NCBI GenBank assembly: GCA_025201375.1
Contig: JAIWZP010000038.1
Location: forward strand, 124,001 to 188,000
Length of the DNA stretch: 64,000 nt
Reading direction: 5' to 3'
Origin: Gongronella butleri
Taxonomy: Eukaryota > Mucoromycota > Mucoromycetes > Mucorales > Cunninghamellaceae
Numbering within the stretch: the stretch's first letter is position 1; the number at the start of each line of letters is the position of its first letter. Under the pieces are notes generated by a model that saw nothing but the letters and a program-made list of their open reading frames with translations, did not search any database and was not told where the DNA came from. This document shows positions 38,703-48,942 of the stretch, piece after piece. The position numbers and the translations under genes were made by a program.

Positions 38703-39460
38703 ATGTTATTGCTACGCCAGACCGCCCGTGCTTCCGTGCGACGCCCTTCCCCCCTCTTGGCCCTGCGCCAGTCATACTCTGGTAAATTCTTTTTTTTCTT
38801 CGCATGCCTTTCGATCCACAAAGCACTAAAGTGTTTTTTTTGTTTCTTTTCTAGCCGCGGCCAAGCCGACGCCCGCCTCGACACCTGCGGCGGCGGCCAC
38901 AACGACCTCGAGCACAACGTCCACGACTGAGAGTGCCCGTGAAACAAAGGACAACAAATTGACGGCCACAGAGGAGGTCAAAGAAGAGGAAAAGCCCAAA
39001 GGTATGAGAATGAGCGCCATTGACAGGTTCCTCTATTGACACCTGTCTTGATTTGGGCCACCCTGGTCTCTTTTTTTTTTTCTTGTTTTGCGTAGAAACG
39101 TACGATGAGCAGCAAAAGCGATTGAAGCGGGAGGAAAAGGGCTATGCGTTTGGAGCGAATCATTGGAATTTGGAGCGCGCGTCTGCTGTTGGTCTGATTC
39201 CACTGCTCAGCACGCAATTCGTGTATGGCCCGCAGCCGATTGTCGATGGCCTGTTGGGCGTGGTGCTGCCGTACCACATTTACATGGGCTTTGACTCATG
39301 CATCACCGATTACATTCCCAAGCGCGTGTATCCGCGTGGTTACAAGGCCGCCATGTGGACATTGCGCCTGTCGTTTGCCCTCACCATGTGGGGCTGCTAC
39401 GAATTCAACACAAATGACATTGGCATCACCGAGGCAGTCCAGCGCATCTGGACCGCCTAG
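38703..39460 (+). CDS. sdh4: succinate dehydrogenase membrane anchor subunit (CybS, SdhD/Sdh4)
   Basis: Three exons (38703-38781, 38855-39001, 39096-39460) encode 196 residues. The N terminus is a mitochondrial targeting sequence (MLLLRQTARASVRRPSPLLA), followed by an Ala/Thr-rich linker. The CybS fold has three membrane helices: WNLERASAVGLIPLL, GLLGVVLPYHIYMGFDSCITDYI and LRLSFALTMWGCYEFNTND. The His in LPYHIYMGFDSCITDY corresponds to the haem/quinone region of the family. The protein anchors complex II in the inner membrane. The linker of about 45 residues rich in Ala, Thr and Glu is unusual in length. Confidence 0.92.
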
Positions 39461-39636
39461 AGCATTTCCTCCCTTCCCCTTTTTATTTTCTTCGTTTGTA
39501 ATATAGAAATAGAATCTGTAAAAAAAAAGCCATTGAACATATGATGTGGACGCGAGGAAACGCGTGAAAATGAGATAGGTAGGGGATCGTTTTTATTTGA
39601 GGGGCGGGGGGCGGGGAAAGGAAATACAATCATTTT

Positions 39637-42197
39637 CTAGGTGAAAAAGACGTCTGCAAAGCTAGGCTTGGAGTCGGTGTCATTGTCAGCAGGCTTGGCG
39701 TCCTTGTCATTGTTGCTGTCGTCCTTTTTAGCAGGTGTGGTATTGTACAGCGAGGACAGATCGTCGCGAATGGAGCTGATGGAGGGGCCAGTTGCTTGCG
39801 TACTGGTACCAGTCTCAAAATCGGCAAGATCAAAGCCGTATTTTGACGGTTTGGCATTGGTAGCGGCGGGCGACTGTGCGTGTTTGGGTTTTGGCGATGG
39901 CGACGCCGACGACGATGGCGCGAACAATGGGGCGGTAGTGGCGGTGGATGATGCGAATGTAGGCGAAGTGGGCGATTTGGTTGGCGATGTGATGGCGGGC
40001 GGCGTGGCAGCAGGCGGTGCATGCTGCAGGGTATCAAATTGGTGTTCCATGGTGCTCAGGTCCGGGAATTTGGCCTCGATATCGGCGGTCAAATCGTCAT
40101 CGTCGTCCTTTTGCGCCTTTTTGTCCTTTTGCAGATGCTTCATGGGCGGCGGCGATGCAACGCCTGACGACGGCGATTGGATCATGGTAAACAAGTCCGG
40201 ATCCTTGGCTGGCGTGGGCGCCGAGGCAAACACATCATGGTCAAGTTCGTCGTCGCTTGAATCCGAGTCATTTTCAATGGTTGTCGTCGTAGTCGTTGTT
40301 GCCGCAGGGCGTTGGCTGCGAGTTTTGGCGTCGTGGACATCGCGTTCGACATTGCGACGCGTCTTCTCGAGGGCGGCAATGTCGTCGTCCAATTGAGCAA
40401 CGTCCTCCTTGGCATGATCGACACGTTTGCGATAATGTTTCAATTCTTGGCGCAGGGTCTTGAGTTCTTGCTCTAGCGCCTGTTTTTTCTTGGTTCGCTT
40501 GTCCACCTGTCGCTCCAATTCCTCCGCCGTGCCCTTGAGCTTGAGCAGCTGTTGCTGCTCCTTGTCAATGGATGCTTGCAATGTCTGCACCGACGAGTCC
40601 AGCGCGTCGCCCTGCGATCGCAGCGAATCAATGAGCTTGTTCTCCGTTTTAGTCTGCGACTGCAGCGACCCCAATTGGTCCTGCAACATCGTCTGCTGTG
40701 CCTGAGACCCACTGCTGCCTTGATTGGGCGCATTCGGTGTCGATGCCGACGCCCGCAACGACAAACTCGGCGCGAAGAGCGATGATGATGATGGCGGTTG
40801 CTGAGGCGGTTGCTGCGCAGACAGAAAAGTGTCGGAAAATGGTGACGGCTGTTGCTGGTGCAATTGGGACGATGCATCTGTTCGAAAAAAAAAAAGTGAG
40901 ATTTCTATTTTTTTTTTTTTTCTTGGCCATTTGAAATTACCCATGCCAAAGAGATCGGCCATGGCATTTGCATTGGGTTGATTGGGTTGCTTTGGCACGA
41001 GATCGGCGGGTGCGGCAGGCAAGGCGGTGGGGATGGGAATGCCAGCCATGCGGCGACGGACGAGATGCATGGCTACAACAAATTCGTTTTCATTGAGTTC
41101 GCCGATGGAACGCGTATCGCACAAGTCCCAGATGGCGGCCAGGTCTGTCTCGGGGAGCTTGGACGGACGGAAAAAGTGGACGGCATCTGCACCAGACACG
41201 GTTGCGCTGTCGGGAGCCAATTGTTGGAACATGCCCTTGTATTTCGTATAATCTGCCCAGGATATTTGCAATTCGTTGTTATTGTTGCCTCCTCGAGCGG
41301 CGGCAAATGCCATGGGCGGCGATCGCGCGGCGCCGGCGCCCGCCGTATACGTCATGGACCTGCCGAGATCCGTCTGGCGCGCATTTCCGCCGGCTCCCAC
41401 ATACGCCGGGCCCGTGTGATGTTGCATGACTGGCGACCGCAGCGTCGTGCGCTGCCTGTTGAGTGCCATTGTCAAGCGGCCCGTCGCCGCGGCATAAATC
41501 TCGGCAGGCAGCGTTGCAGGCAATTGCGACACGAGTCCGTTCACAAGCCCAGAAATGTAATGCATCGCAATGATGAATTCCGTCTGATTCAGCGTCCCCG
41601 ACTTGCGTGTGTCCGCAAGCTCCCACACCTGCTGTAGTGACGCTGGTGACAGATTCGATCGCCGGAAAATCGCACTTGCCTGGTCCGCTGCACAAAAAAA
41701 AAAAAAAGAAAGAAAGAAAAATATAAGAACCCAAGCAACAGAATAAAAAAATGAGCCTTTGGGCCTTCTCAGGAAACGAACCAGAAAGCACGCCATTGAC
41801 GGGCTGCGACGATTGGAACAATTGGATATAGCTGGCACGTTCTTCTTGTGAAATGGTATCCTGGGACGCCGGCGGCCGGCTGTCGGGGCGCGTCTGCTGT
41901 GGCAATGGCGGTTTAGCCGTCGCGACGCCCTCGAATTGTGGCAGTGGCACTAAAAAAAAATATACACATATAATAATAATAAGCAACGAGCCATACCCCC
42001 ATTCATGTTTAAGAAATTATACCTGCCGTGGCCAGGATGGGCGACGCTGTCAACTTTCCGTGTTGTGCACAGGCAATCAACTTTAGCGCGATGCAAAACT
42101 CCTCTTGCGTCAGAAACCCCTTGGCATCCTTGTCCGCTGCCGTCCATATCTAGGCAAAAAATAGCAAGCGTGAGCTCCCCTTCCCCCCGTTATCATA

Positions 42198-42265
<68 letters not shown>

Positions 42266-42518
42266 CAAAACCTACCTCGGTGAGAATGTTGCTAGGAATT
42301 GATGCTTTTTGAAAAAAAGCCATAGCCTCATCTTTGAGCACGATGCTCTTGCTGTCGCTGTCGACCTTGGCAAACAGGTCCAGGAAGACTTGGCGCTCGT
42401 ACGGGTCTAGCTGACTTTGCCATTGACCTAAAAACACCCCCATACATTAGTCTCTTTTTGTTGTTTTGTGTTTAAAGCACCAAAGAAAGGCGTTACCTGG
42501 CGTGGCATTCATCGACAT
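39637..42518 (-). CDS. ede1: EH-domain endocytic scaffold, Ede1/Eps15-like
   Basis: Six minus-strand exons (42518-42497, 42427-42276, 42149-42023, 41949-41782, 41687-40941, 40877-39637) give 818 residues. Three EH domains lie at about residues 8-100, 135-215 and 295-375, with the usual WxxAD/WxLxD cores (IWTAADKDAKGFLTQEEF, VWELADTRKSGTLNQTEF, IWDLCDTRSIGELNENEF). A Gln/Pro/Ser-rich stretch, a coiled coil of about 110 residues (KLKGTAEELERQVDKRTKKK and following) and a disordered acidic C terminus follow. EH domains bind NPF peptides, and Ede1/Eps15 arrives early at clathrin-coated pits. The UBA domain that ends yeast Ede1 is not visible. The donor at the second EH domain (G|GTTCGT) is weaker than others. 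An A36 run and a CA repeat fill intron 2. Confidence 0.88.
42199..42263 (+). repeat. A36 plus (CA)n microsatellite in an intron
   Basis: A run of 36 adenines (42199-42234) is followed directly by about 13 CA units, inside the second intron of the EH-protein gene. Confidence 0.9.
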
Positions 42519-42969
42519 GATTGGAGTGTATTAAAAAAAAGTGAGAAAAAGATAGAAACCAAAAGAAAATGAAGAAAAAAGAGGCGATCACCTGAAATAA
42601 AGGGCCGCCAAGGCGCGCTCACTTGCCACATTCGTGCATTGGCGCATGTGCCACGACGCCACGTTCCCCAACGTCACGCATTCAATCCCTGGACAGCACC
42701 CACATGCCCACTCGTCTGGTCAATCTTGTGTTGGAGAATAAAAAAAAAAGTTTGGCTGGCACATTGTCTCTTTGGTGCGCCACGCTTGTCGGTAGAAATT
42801 GCAGGGTGCATGGGGATGGGAGCGCGCTGCGCGGACGTACGGGCGATGACTAAATTCAGGCGGCGCGGAAACCAGGGTTTGGCATACAAAAAGTACAAAA
42901 GAGTCCAGCAGCAAGGGGTGCCTTTTTTTCGTTTCTTTTTCGCTTTTCCCTTCTCACTCTTCATCGAAA
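42519..42969. other. divergent promoter region
   Basis: The 451 bases separate the start codons of the EH protein and the TMEM14 protein. No additional gene is seen. Confidence 0.5.
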
Positions 42970-43359
42970 ATGTCGCACCACCCTGCTTTCACCATGTCTG
43001 GCCTTTGTATTGCCGGGTAAGACCGTGAACTGGGCAATTTATTTATTTTTTTGGCGATCCTACGGTGTTGCTCACCTTTTTTTTCAATCTTTAGTGGCAT
43101 CGCCGGCTTTGCGCGCACGCGTTCTGTGCCCTCGTTGGTTGCCGGTGTGGGCGTTGGCGCGCTGTACGGCGTGGCCGGCGTGCTGATCAAGGACAATGCC
43201 GACTATGGCCACGAGACCGCTGTGGGCGCGTCGCTCCTGCTTGCCGGTGCATCCATCCCGCGCGCCATCCGCACGCGCAAACCCATCCCCGGCCTCCTCG
43301 CCGTCGCTTCCGTCACCGCAGGCGCCTACTATGTCAAAAAGGTCATTGATTACGCGTAG
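42970..43359 (+). CDS. TMEM14-family small membrane protein
   Basis: Two exons (42970-43016, 43095-43359) encode 103 residues with the TMEM14 pattern: GGIAGFARTRSVPSLVAGVG, GALYGVAGVLI, TAVGASLLLAGASIPRAIRTRKPIPGLL and a last helix ending KKVIDYA. The family has three or four short Gly/Ala-rich membrane helices and lies in mitochondrial or plastid envelopes. TMEM14C is needed for porphyrin import in animals; the role in fungi is not established. The Arg-Thr-Arg and Arg-Lys-Pro turns are typical. Confidence 0.9.
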
Positions 43360-43379
43360 ATTCTTTCCATGGAAATGAA

Positions 43380-43385
43380 AATAAA
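43380..43385 (+). terminator. polyadenylation signal of the TMEM14 gene
   Basis: AATAAA lies 21 bases after the stop codon, followed by another ATAAAA. Confidence 0.5.
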
Positions 43386-43799
43386 TAAAATTGGCTTGTG
43401 AATTTTGCTACACGCCTCCCATTTTGTTCCTGAAAACGAGCGCGTCCTATCATACATTCATACTGTATGATACGTATCACGATTCACGATATCACGAACA
43501 ACACTTGGCTGGCCACATACAGTATTCTTGACCCTTGTACCGCGAATCTCAACACGCGTTGAATTGTCAAAAATCAGAATACTGTACGTACCTTTCATTT
43601 GCTGCATCCTTTTTTTTTCAGTCAATCTCCCTCAAAAGTTGGCGCATAAAGGCATAATAGGGGAACTCGCCAAGAAATGCATTATTACTGTATTGTCGCT
43701 CGCGGGCACCACCACACAGCGATGCAGGCCAAGAACGTAGCAACGTACACGTTTACAGTATGATAGGTACTGTACGGTAGAACTGTTAGTACCTTTTAA
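43386..43799. other. repeat-rich spacer with TACWGTA heptamers
   Basis: Heptamers are at 43461, 43518, 43580, 43683, 43754 and 43768 within 320 bases. No gene is seen. Confidence 0.6.
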
Positions 43800-44645
43800 T
43801 AAAAACCAAATTACGAAGCGTGTTTTTGAGACTTTGCCGCATTGCCGGCCTGTTGTGCCTCCAGAAATTTTTTTACAGCCTACCTGCCCGCCAATGAAAA
43901 ATGCGTCACGGCATAAACTACGACCCAGCACCCAGAGCTCAAGACGAACCCGTCCGATTTTTTTTGGACACGAAAAAGGCCAAAATCACCTCTTTGTACT
44001 ATCATATTTTACACTCATCACTCGCCAGCCATCTGCATGGTCGACCCCGCTCAAAAATAGCAGAATCGACTTCAGCACAAAATTTGCAACAAAAAAGCTT
44101 AAACCCCCAAAGCGCTACGACCACTTTTGAAAAATCCAGGGGTCACTCAGGGGTCACACATTTCAATCTCAGAAAATGCCAAATTTGGGAAATTTCGAAC
44201 TCCGAGTGATCAATGCATCCCAAGCAGGTAATTCCGACCATTTGCTATTGGCAGACAAAATTGTTGGTCGCCCCAGCTTAATAAAAAAATACGCAGAGTG
44301 ACGCATGAACGCCGATCGACTGAGAAAATTGCCTACTTTGGACAAGATTTTTTTGCAAAAATTGAAGGTTTGACACTTCCAAATTAAGGTGCGTAAATTG
44401 CATATTTTTTGTTTTTTTATTTTTTTATTTTGCACATTTTGTGCGCTGAGTGGTTGTTGCTGGGCTGCAGGCTGTTGAAATGACCGATGCAAAAAGTTAA
44501 AACCCCTAGCTAACGCGTCGCAAGTCATCTCATTAGGTGCTTTGCCCCCTTGTTTGTTAGTAAAACTGGAGGAATAAAACTCACAGGTTTAGTAGACCGT
44601 TGTCGAACAAATAAATCGCAGTCAAAGATTTTGATGAAAAAGTGT
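43800..44645 (+). repeat. dispersed 0.84-kb repeat, copy 2 (uninterrupted)
   Basis: This copy matches 10440-11895 without the 610-bp insertion. It carries an ORF at 43834-44130 that ends in the same residues as copy 1 (KKLKPPKRYDHF). It provides the empty site that defines the insertion in copy 1. Confidence 0.75.
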
Positions 44646-44854
44646 ACCAGTAGGCGGCCAAGCAAGAGGGCGACTGTCATCATCATAGGCCAAGAAGAAG
44701 ATGAAGGCAAAAAAGGCCATGCATGCCAAAAGAAGAGGCCCACTAAAAAAAGGAAGTGCTGGGGAAGAGCAAGCGGGTTTATTGGCAAGGAAAAGCAAGA
44801 AGGAAAGAAAAGGCGTGTTACTGTACGTATGACACTGTATCATAATAATCGGAA

Positions 44855-44866
44855 TACTGTACTGTA
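44855..44866 (+). repeat. double TACTG unit
   Basis: TACTGTACTGTA is two 5-bp steps at one TA, near further heptamers at 44819 and 44914-44930. Confidence 0.8.
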
Positions 44867-44925
44867 AGGGGACAAAGGGAGGAAAAAAGGCTCTAAGGGA
44901 AAGGGGGTTTAAATACTGTACTGTA

Positions 44926-45953
44926 CAGTACCGTACCCTCCAAAAAAAAACGCAACAACACCCGCTTGCGCCTGCTTTAATAATTGACTCTTCTATTTAC
45001 TTTAATCTGTTGTGTATTGATCAATAATGATGTTAGCATCATGGAACTTGGTGGAGACAATGATATACAAGTAAAATAAAAGCTATAAAAATATGAAACG
45101 GATAGACAAAGGAGGGGTATACCTATGTTGAAAAGAATGAGTGAGACGCGTCACGCGACGCGACGCGTACCCAAGCGCATACAATGGCCCGTGGAGATGA
45201 ATTGACATTATGAACACCATCTCCAATTTTTTTGAGACATTTCTGGTAGTATCTGATTATTTCTGTCAATTCATTTTGTGGTGCATGTGTCATGCCAGAG
45301 ATCAGTGTGACAATTGGTCAAATTACCGCCGTGACGCGTTACGCGCCAGACATGTATGGAAAATTACTTTTATCTCTACAGTATCAAATCATTTTAATCT
45401 CATTGTCGACTTGAAACTATGATAATTATTTAATTTGAAAGTCCAAAAGTGTATGCTATTGAGGTGCTGTGATTATATCATTCAGTTCGGGCACCACGGT
45501 CACATTAAGGACCTCGCAGCTTAGACGCGTCTGACGCGTCACAGTGATAATTTGACCAATTGTCACACTGATCTCTGGCATGATGACACATGCACCACAA
45601 AATGAATTGACAGAAATAATCAGATACTACCGCAAATGTCTCAAAAAAAATTGGAGATGGTGTTCATAATGTCAATTCATCTCCACGGGCCATTGTATGC
45701 GCTTGGGTACGCGTCGCGTCGCGTGACGCGTCTCACTCATTCTTTTCAACATAGGTATACCCCTCCTTTGTCTATCCGTTTCATATTTTTATAGCTTTTA
45801 TTTTACTTGTATATCATTGTCTCCACCAAGTTCCATGATGCTAACATCATTATTGATCAATACACAACAGATTAACTTAAATAGAAGAGTCAATTAAAGC
45901 AGGCGCAAGCGGGTGTTGTTGCGTTTTTTTTTGGAGGGTACGGTACAGTACTG
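44926..45953. mobile_element. palindromic element 1, TA-flanked, CAGTACCG ends
   Basis: About 415-bp arms (44926-45340 and 45535-45953) are inverted copies with a 190-bp centre. The left end reads TA-CAGTACCGTACCCTCC. The right end is its complement except for one extra CAGTA step, next to TA at 45954. There is no transposase, so the element is non-autonomous. TA flanks and a CAGT start are those of Tc1/mariner elements. The arms contain CACGCGACGCGACGCG and GTGGAGATGAATTGACATTA, also present in element 2. Small ORFs inside have no domain. Confidence 0.75.
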
Positions 45954-45955
45954 TA

Positions 45956-45984
45956 CCTACTGTACTGTACAGTACAGTACAGTA
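45956..45984 (+). repeat. tandem TACTG/TACAG array between the two palindromic elements
   Basis: From 45958 the sequence steps in units of 5: two TACTG, then TACAG units running into the end of element 2. The last TA is the flank of element 2. Confidence 0.85.
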
Positions 45985-46988
45985 CAGTACCCGGACAAAA
46001 AAAGTTACCCCCTGGCAATTTTTTGCAATGCCAGCACTCAAGCTAATCACGTTGTTAATCTCTTCTGTATTGATCAGAAATGACTCCAATGACATGAAAT
46101 TTTGTAGGAATAATGGTTTAAAAGTATAATAACGATGCTAAAATTATAAAGTAGCTATAGCAAGCGGATTTTGAAATAGACCAAAAAAGGGGTACCTGAC
46201 GCGTCACGCGACGCGACGCGTACTCACGCATATACAATGGCCTGTGGAGATGAATTGACATTATGAACACCATCTCCAAATTTTTTTGCAATGAATGTGA
46301 TAGTATCCGATTGTACTCTATAAACCAATTTCATGGTACTTGAATCACATCAGAGTTGTGACCGATTTTGTAAATCCGCACTGTGACGCGTCAGACGCGT
46401 CGTACGATGCAATTTCCCCAATATAATCTTTGTGCTCTAAATTTTTAATAAAATCGCAACCAATCGAAAGCAGGCTATTTTAGCTCTTCAAATTAAATAA
46501 TCACGGTGGTTTCAAGCCAATAAAATGGTTAAAATTACGTGCCAGAGATGAAAATCGTTATTCCAGACGCGTCTGACACGTGCACGCGTCACAGTGGTAT
46601 TTTACATTTATCGATCACAGCACCGATGTGATGCATGTAACATGAAATTGACTCATAGAATACAATCAGACACCATTGCACTCGTTTAGAAAATTTTGGA
46701 GATGGTGTTCATAATGTCAATTCATCTCCACAGGCCATTGTATATGCGTGAGTACGCGTCGCGTCGCGTGACGCGTCAGGTACCCCTTTTTTGGTCTATT
46801 TCAAAATCCGCTTGCTATAGCTACTTTATAATTTTAGCATCGTTATTATACTTTTAAACCATTATTCCTACAAAATTTCATGTCATTGGAGTCATTTCTG
46901 ATCAATACAGAAGAGATTAACGTGATTAACTTGACAGCCACTTTGCAAAAAATTGCCAGGGGGGTAACTTTTTTTTGTCCGGGTACTG
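45985..46988. mobile_element. palindromic element 2, TA-flanked, CAGTACCCGGAC ends
   Basis: Both ends read CAGTACCCGGACAAAAAAA inward (CAGTACCCGGAC at 45985 and its complement ending at 46988), with TA on both sides. Arms of about 425 bp (45985-46410, 46565-46988) are inverted and somewhat diverged. The centre is about 150 bp. No transposase is encoded. It shares an internal block with element 1 but not the outer arm sequence. It fits a non-autonomous Tc1/mariner-type element. Confidence 0.8.
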
Positions 46989-47021
46989 TACTGTACCGGT
47001 ACAGTACTGTACGGTACAGTA
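46989..47021 (+). repeat. TACTG/TACAG cluster right of element 2
   Basis: The stretch continues TACTGTA, CCGG, TACAGTACTGTA and GGTACAGTA, that is, several 5-bp steps next to a transposon end. Confidence 0.8.
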
Positions 47022-48942
47022 TAAGATGTGCATGATGAAGGATGGCGCGTGGTCGGAGTCTGCGGAGACCACGTGTCGCGACAGTCATCATGCTTTCATG
47101 CAATCGACGGAAAAAGAAAAGAGAGCGAGCGGAACTTGATGATGAATGATTCGAACAAATGTGGCCATGTCGGGTTGGTGCGTGCACAGCGTGGCGAGAG
47201 ATCGGGCTGACGAGGATCGAGTACGCGTGCAACGCGTCGAGAGGCACACTTGGCTTGAGATGCGCGTGTAGTAGCGCGGCCAAAGACAAGGTGGTGACGT
47301 TGACTGGACTTGCTTGTTGGACAATGCTGGTGAGTGGTGACCAAGCAAGACATGAATGCGGATGCGCGTGAAGAAGATTGGGCGAGGCGGGAGCCGAGCC
47401 GATTCACGCGTTGGACGCGTCGCGATGCGTTGCGACGCGTGTTTTGAAACGAGCGCGTATAAAAAGGACGCGTGCGGGCCAAGCACCACAAGGTGGATGC
47501 GGACGTGCTGCGACAAAGAACGAGGGACGAGTGCGAGGGACGTGTGCGAGCGGCGAGGACCAAGGCGAGGCGGCGCAAAAACGAAAAAAATAAATGTGGG
47601 CAAGCTCGTCAGGCTGGAACCTGACAATGGACGCGGTTAGACGCGCTTTGACGCGCTTTTAGACGCGCTTTTATTCAAAAAAAAGAAAAAGAAAAAAGAA
47701 CTTACTGTAAAAGAATCAAAATAAAAAAAAGATATGAAAGCTAGCTACTGTAGGTACAGTATGATATTATTACAGTACAACATGATGTGCAGAAAACAAG
47801 ACAACTTGCCCATTTACCAGCCATTGGCACCCGCTTTGCCCAAAATACACGGCTACAACCTATAAGTCAAGATACGGTAGCCGTGAATAATACTGCACCA
47901 TCATCCTGCACCACGTGCACACCTTATCCATTGTACGTTTAGCGATTGCGTTTCTCCTTTGTTTACGCGCAATCGCGTGCACGCACGCCCTTTTTGCTTG
48001 TCGAAAGCCTGTGCGACATTCTTGTCAGTTGTCAACAAAACGTCCTTTTTTTCCCATCTATCATACGTCGTACTCTGCCTATTTTGTCTTTTACACTGCT
48101 TTGCCAATTCTGTCAAACTGTGCCCTGCCATTTTCGTACTTGCATTCTCTCATCATCTGTTAATCCATTTTTGTCTTTACCGTGCACCTGTTAATCTCGT
48201 TTGGTCGATGTTGGAAAGAAAAAAAGTATACGGTAAATACAATATGACCCCAACTCGCGCCCATTGCCTCGCTTTTTCTTCCAGCAGCGACATCTCTCTT
48301 CTCTTGTTGGCCCTTTACCTTGCCTTTCAAGCCTACTCTTAGCCTGAATCTCTCCATTACTGTCAATTTTCTGATTAAAATCCACCATGGTTGGCTATTT
48401 CAAGTACTGTGGATGATACTGTAGAGGCAGCGTCTTTATGAAACGATAAGTTATGATGATACAGTATGATACTGTAGGGCAATGGGTGAAATGAAGGGAT
48501 GATTGGAAAGATCAGTCGGGCAAGGGGTGCATTTGCTGATTAATCATAGTCGGAAAGGGGGTGTGATCATGAGCGGGGTTCGGGGTTGCACGCTGTGCTG
48601 CGCCATGCAAACTCAATGAAGGGAATCTCAGCAATGCTAATTGAGCCATTTGCAACGTTCAATGCTAGTAAAAAGTGCACAAGAGAAACGAGCATGGCCG
48701 TGAAAGGGGATCGACAACCTATTTTTACGTTTCTTTGTCTTTTTTGGAGCTCTGTGCTTGCGCGCAGCAGACCCCACATATCGGGGTCGGCCAATCAGAG
48801 CGGCGCGCTGTTTGTTGCTTGATCTTGGCATTTGTGTTTCAATTGCTTCTTTTCTTATTTTTCTGCGTTTCTCCCGCCTCTTTTTTTTTTCTGTGTTTCC
48901 CCCCTGCCAACTCTCTTATTTTTTTTTTTTTTGTGCATTCTC
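47022..48942. other. 1.9-kb intergenic region with heptamers and ACGCG repeats
   Basis: No supported gene. TACWGTA occurs at 47703, 47746, 47755, 47771, 48417, 48460 and 48470. At 47639-47672 GACGCGCTTT is repeated three times. The minus-strand ORF of 179 residues (47627-47088) is Ser/Arg-rich without a domain. The last 150 bases are the T/C-rich leader of the Zn2Cys6 gene. Confidence 0.5.

Noticed and set aside
39641..40396. 251-residue plus-strand ORF
   Set aside because: It is antisense to the last exon of the EH-domain protein and only reflects its low-complexity coding sequence.
45958..45989. Simple microsatellite explanation of the TACTG/TACAG array
   Set aside because: Not fully excluded, but mixed unit orientation and position exactly at transposon ends favour repeated excision.
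47088..47627. 179-residue minus-strand ORF
   Set aside because: Ser/Arg-rich composition follows from ACGCG-rich DNA; no domain or splice logic.
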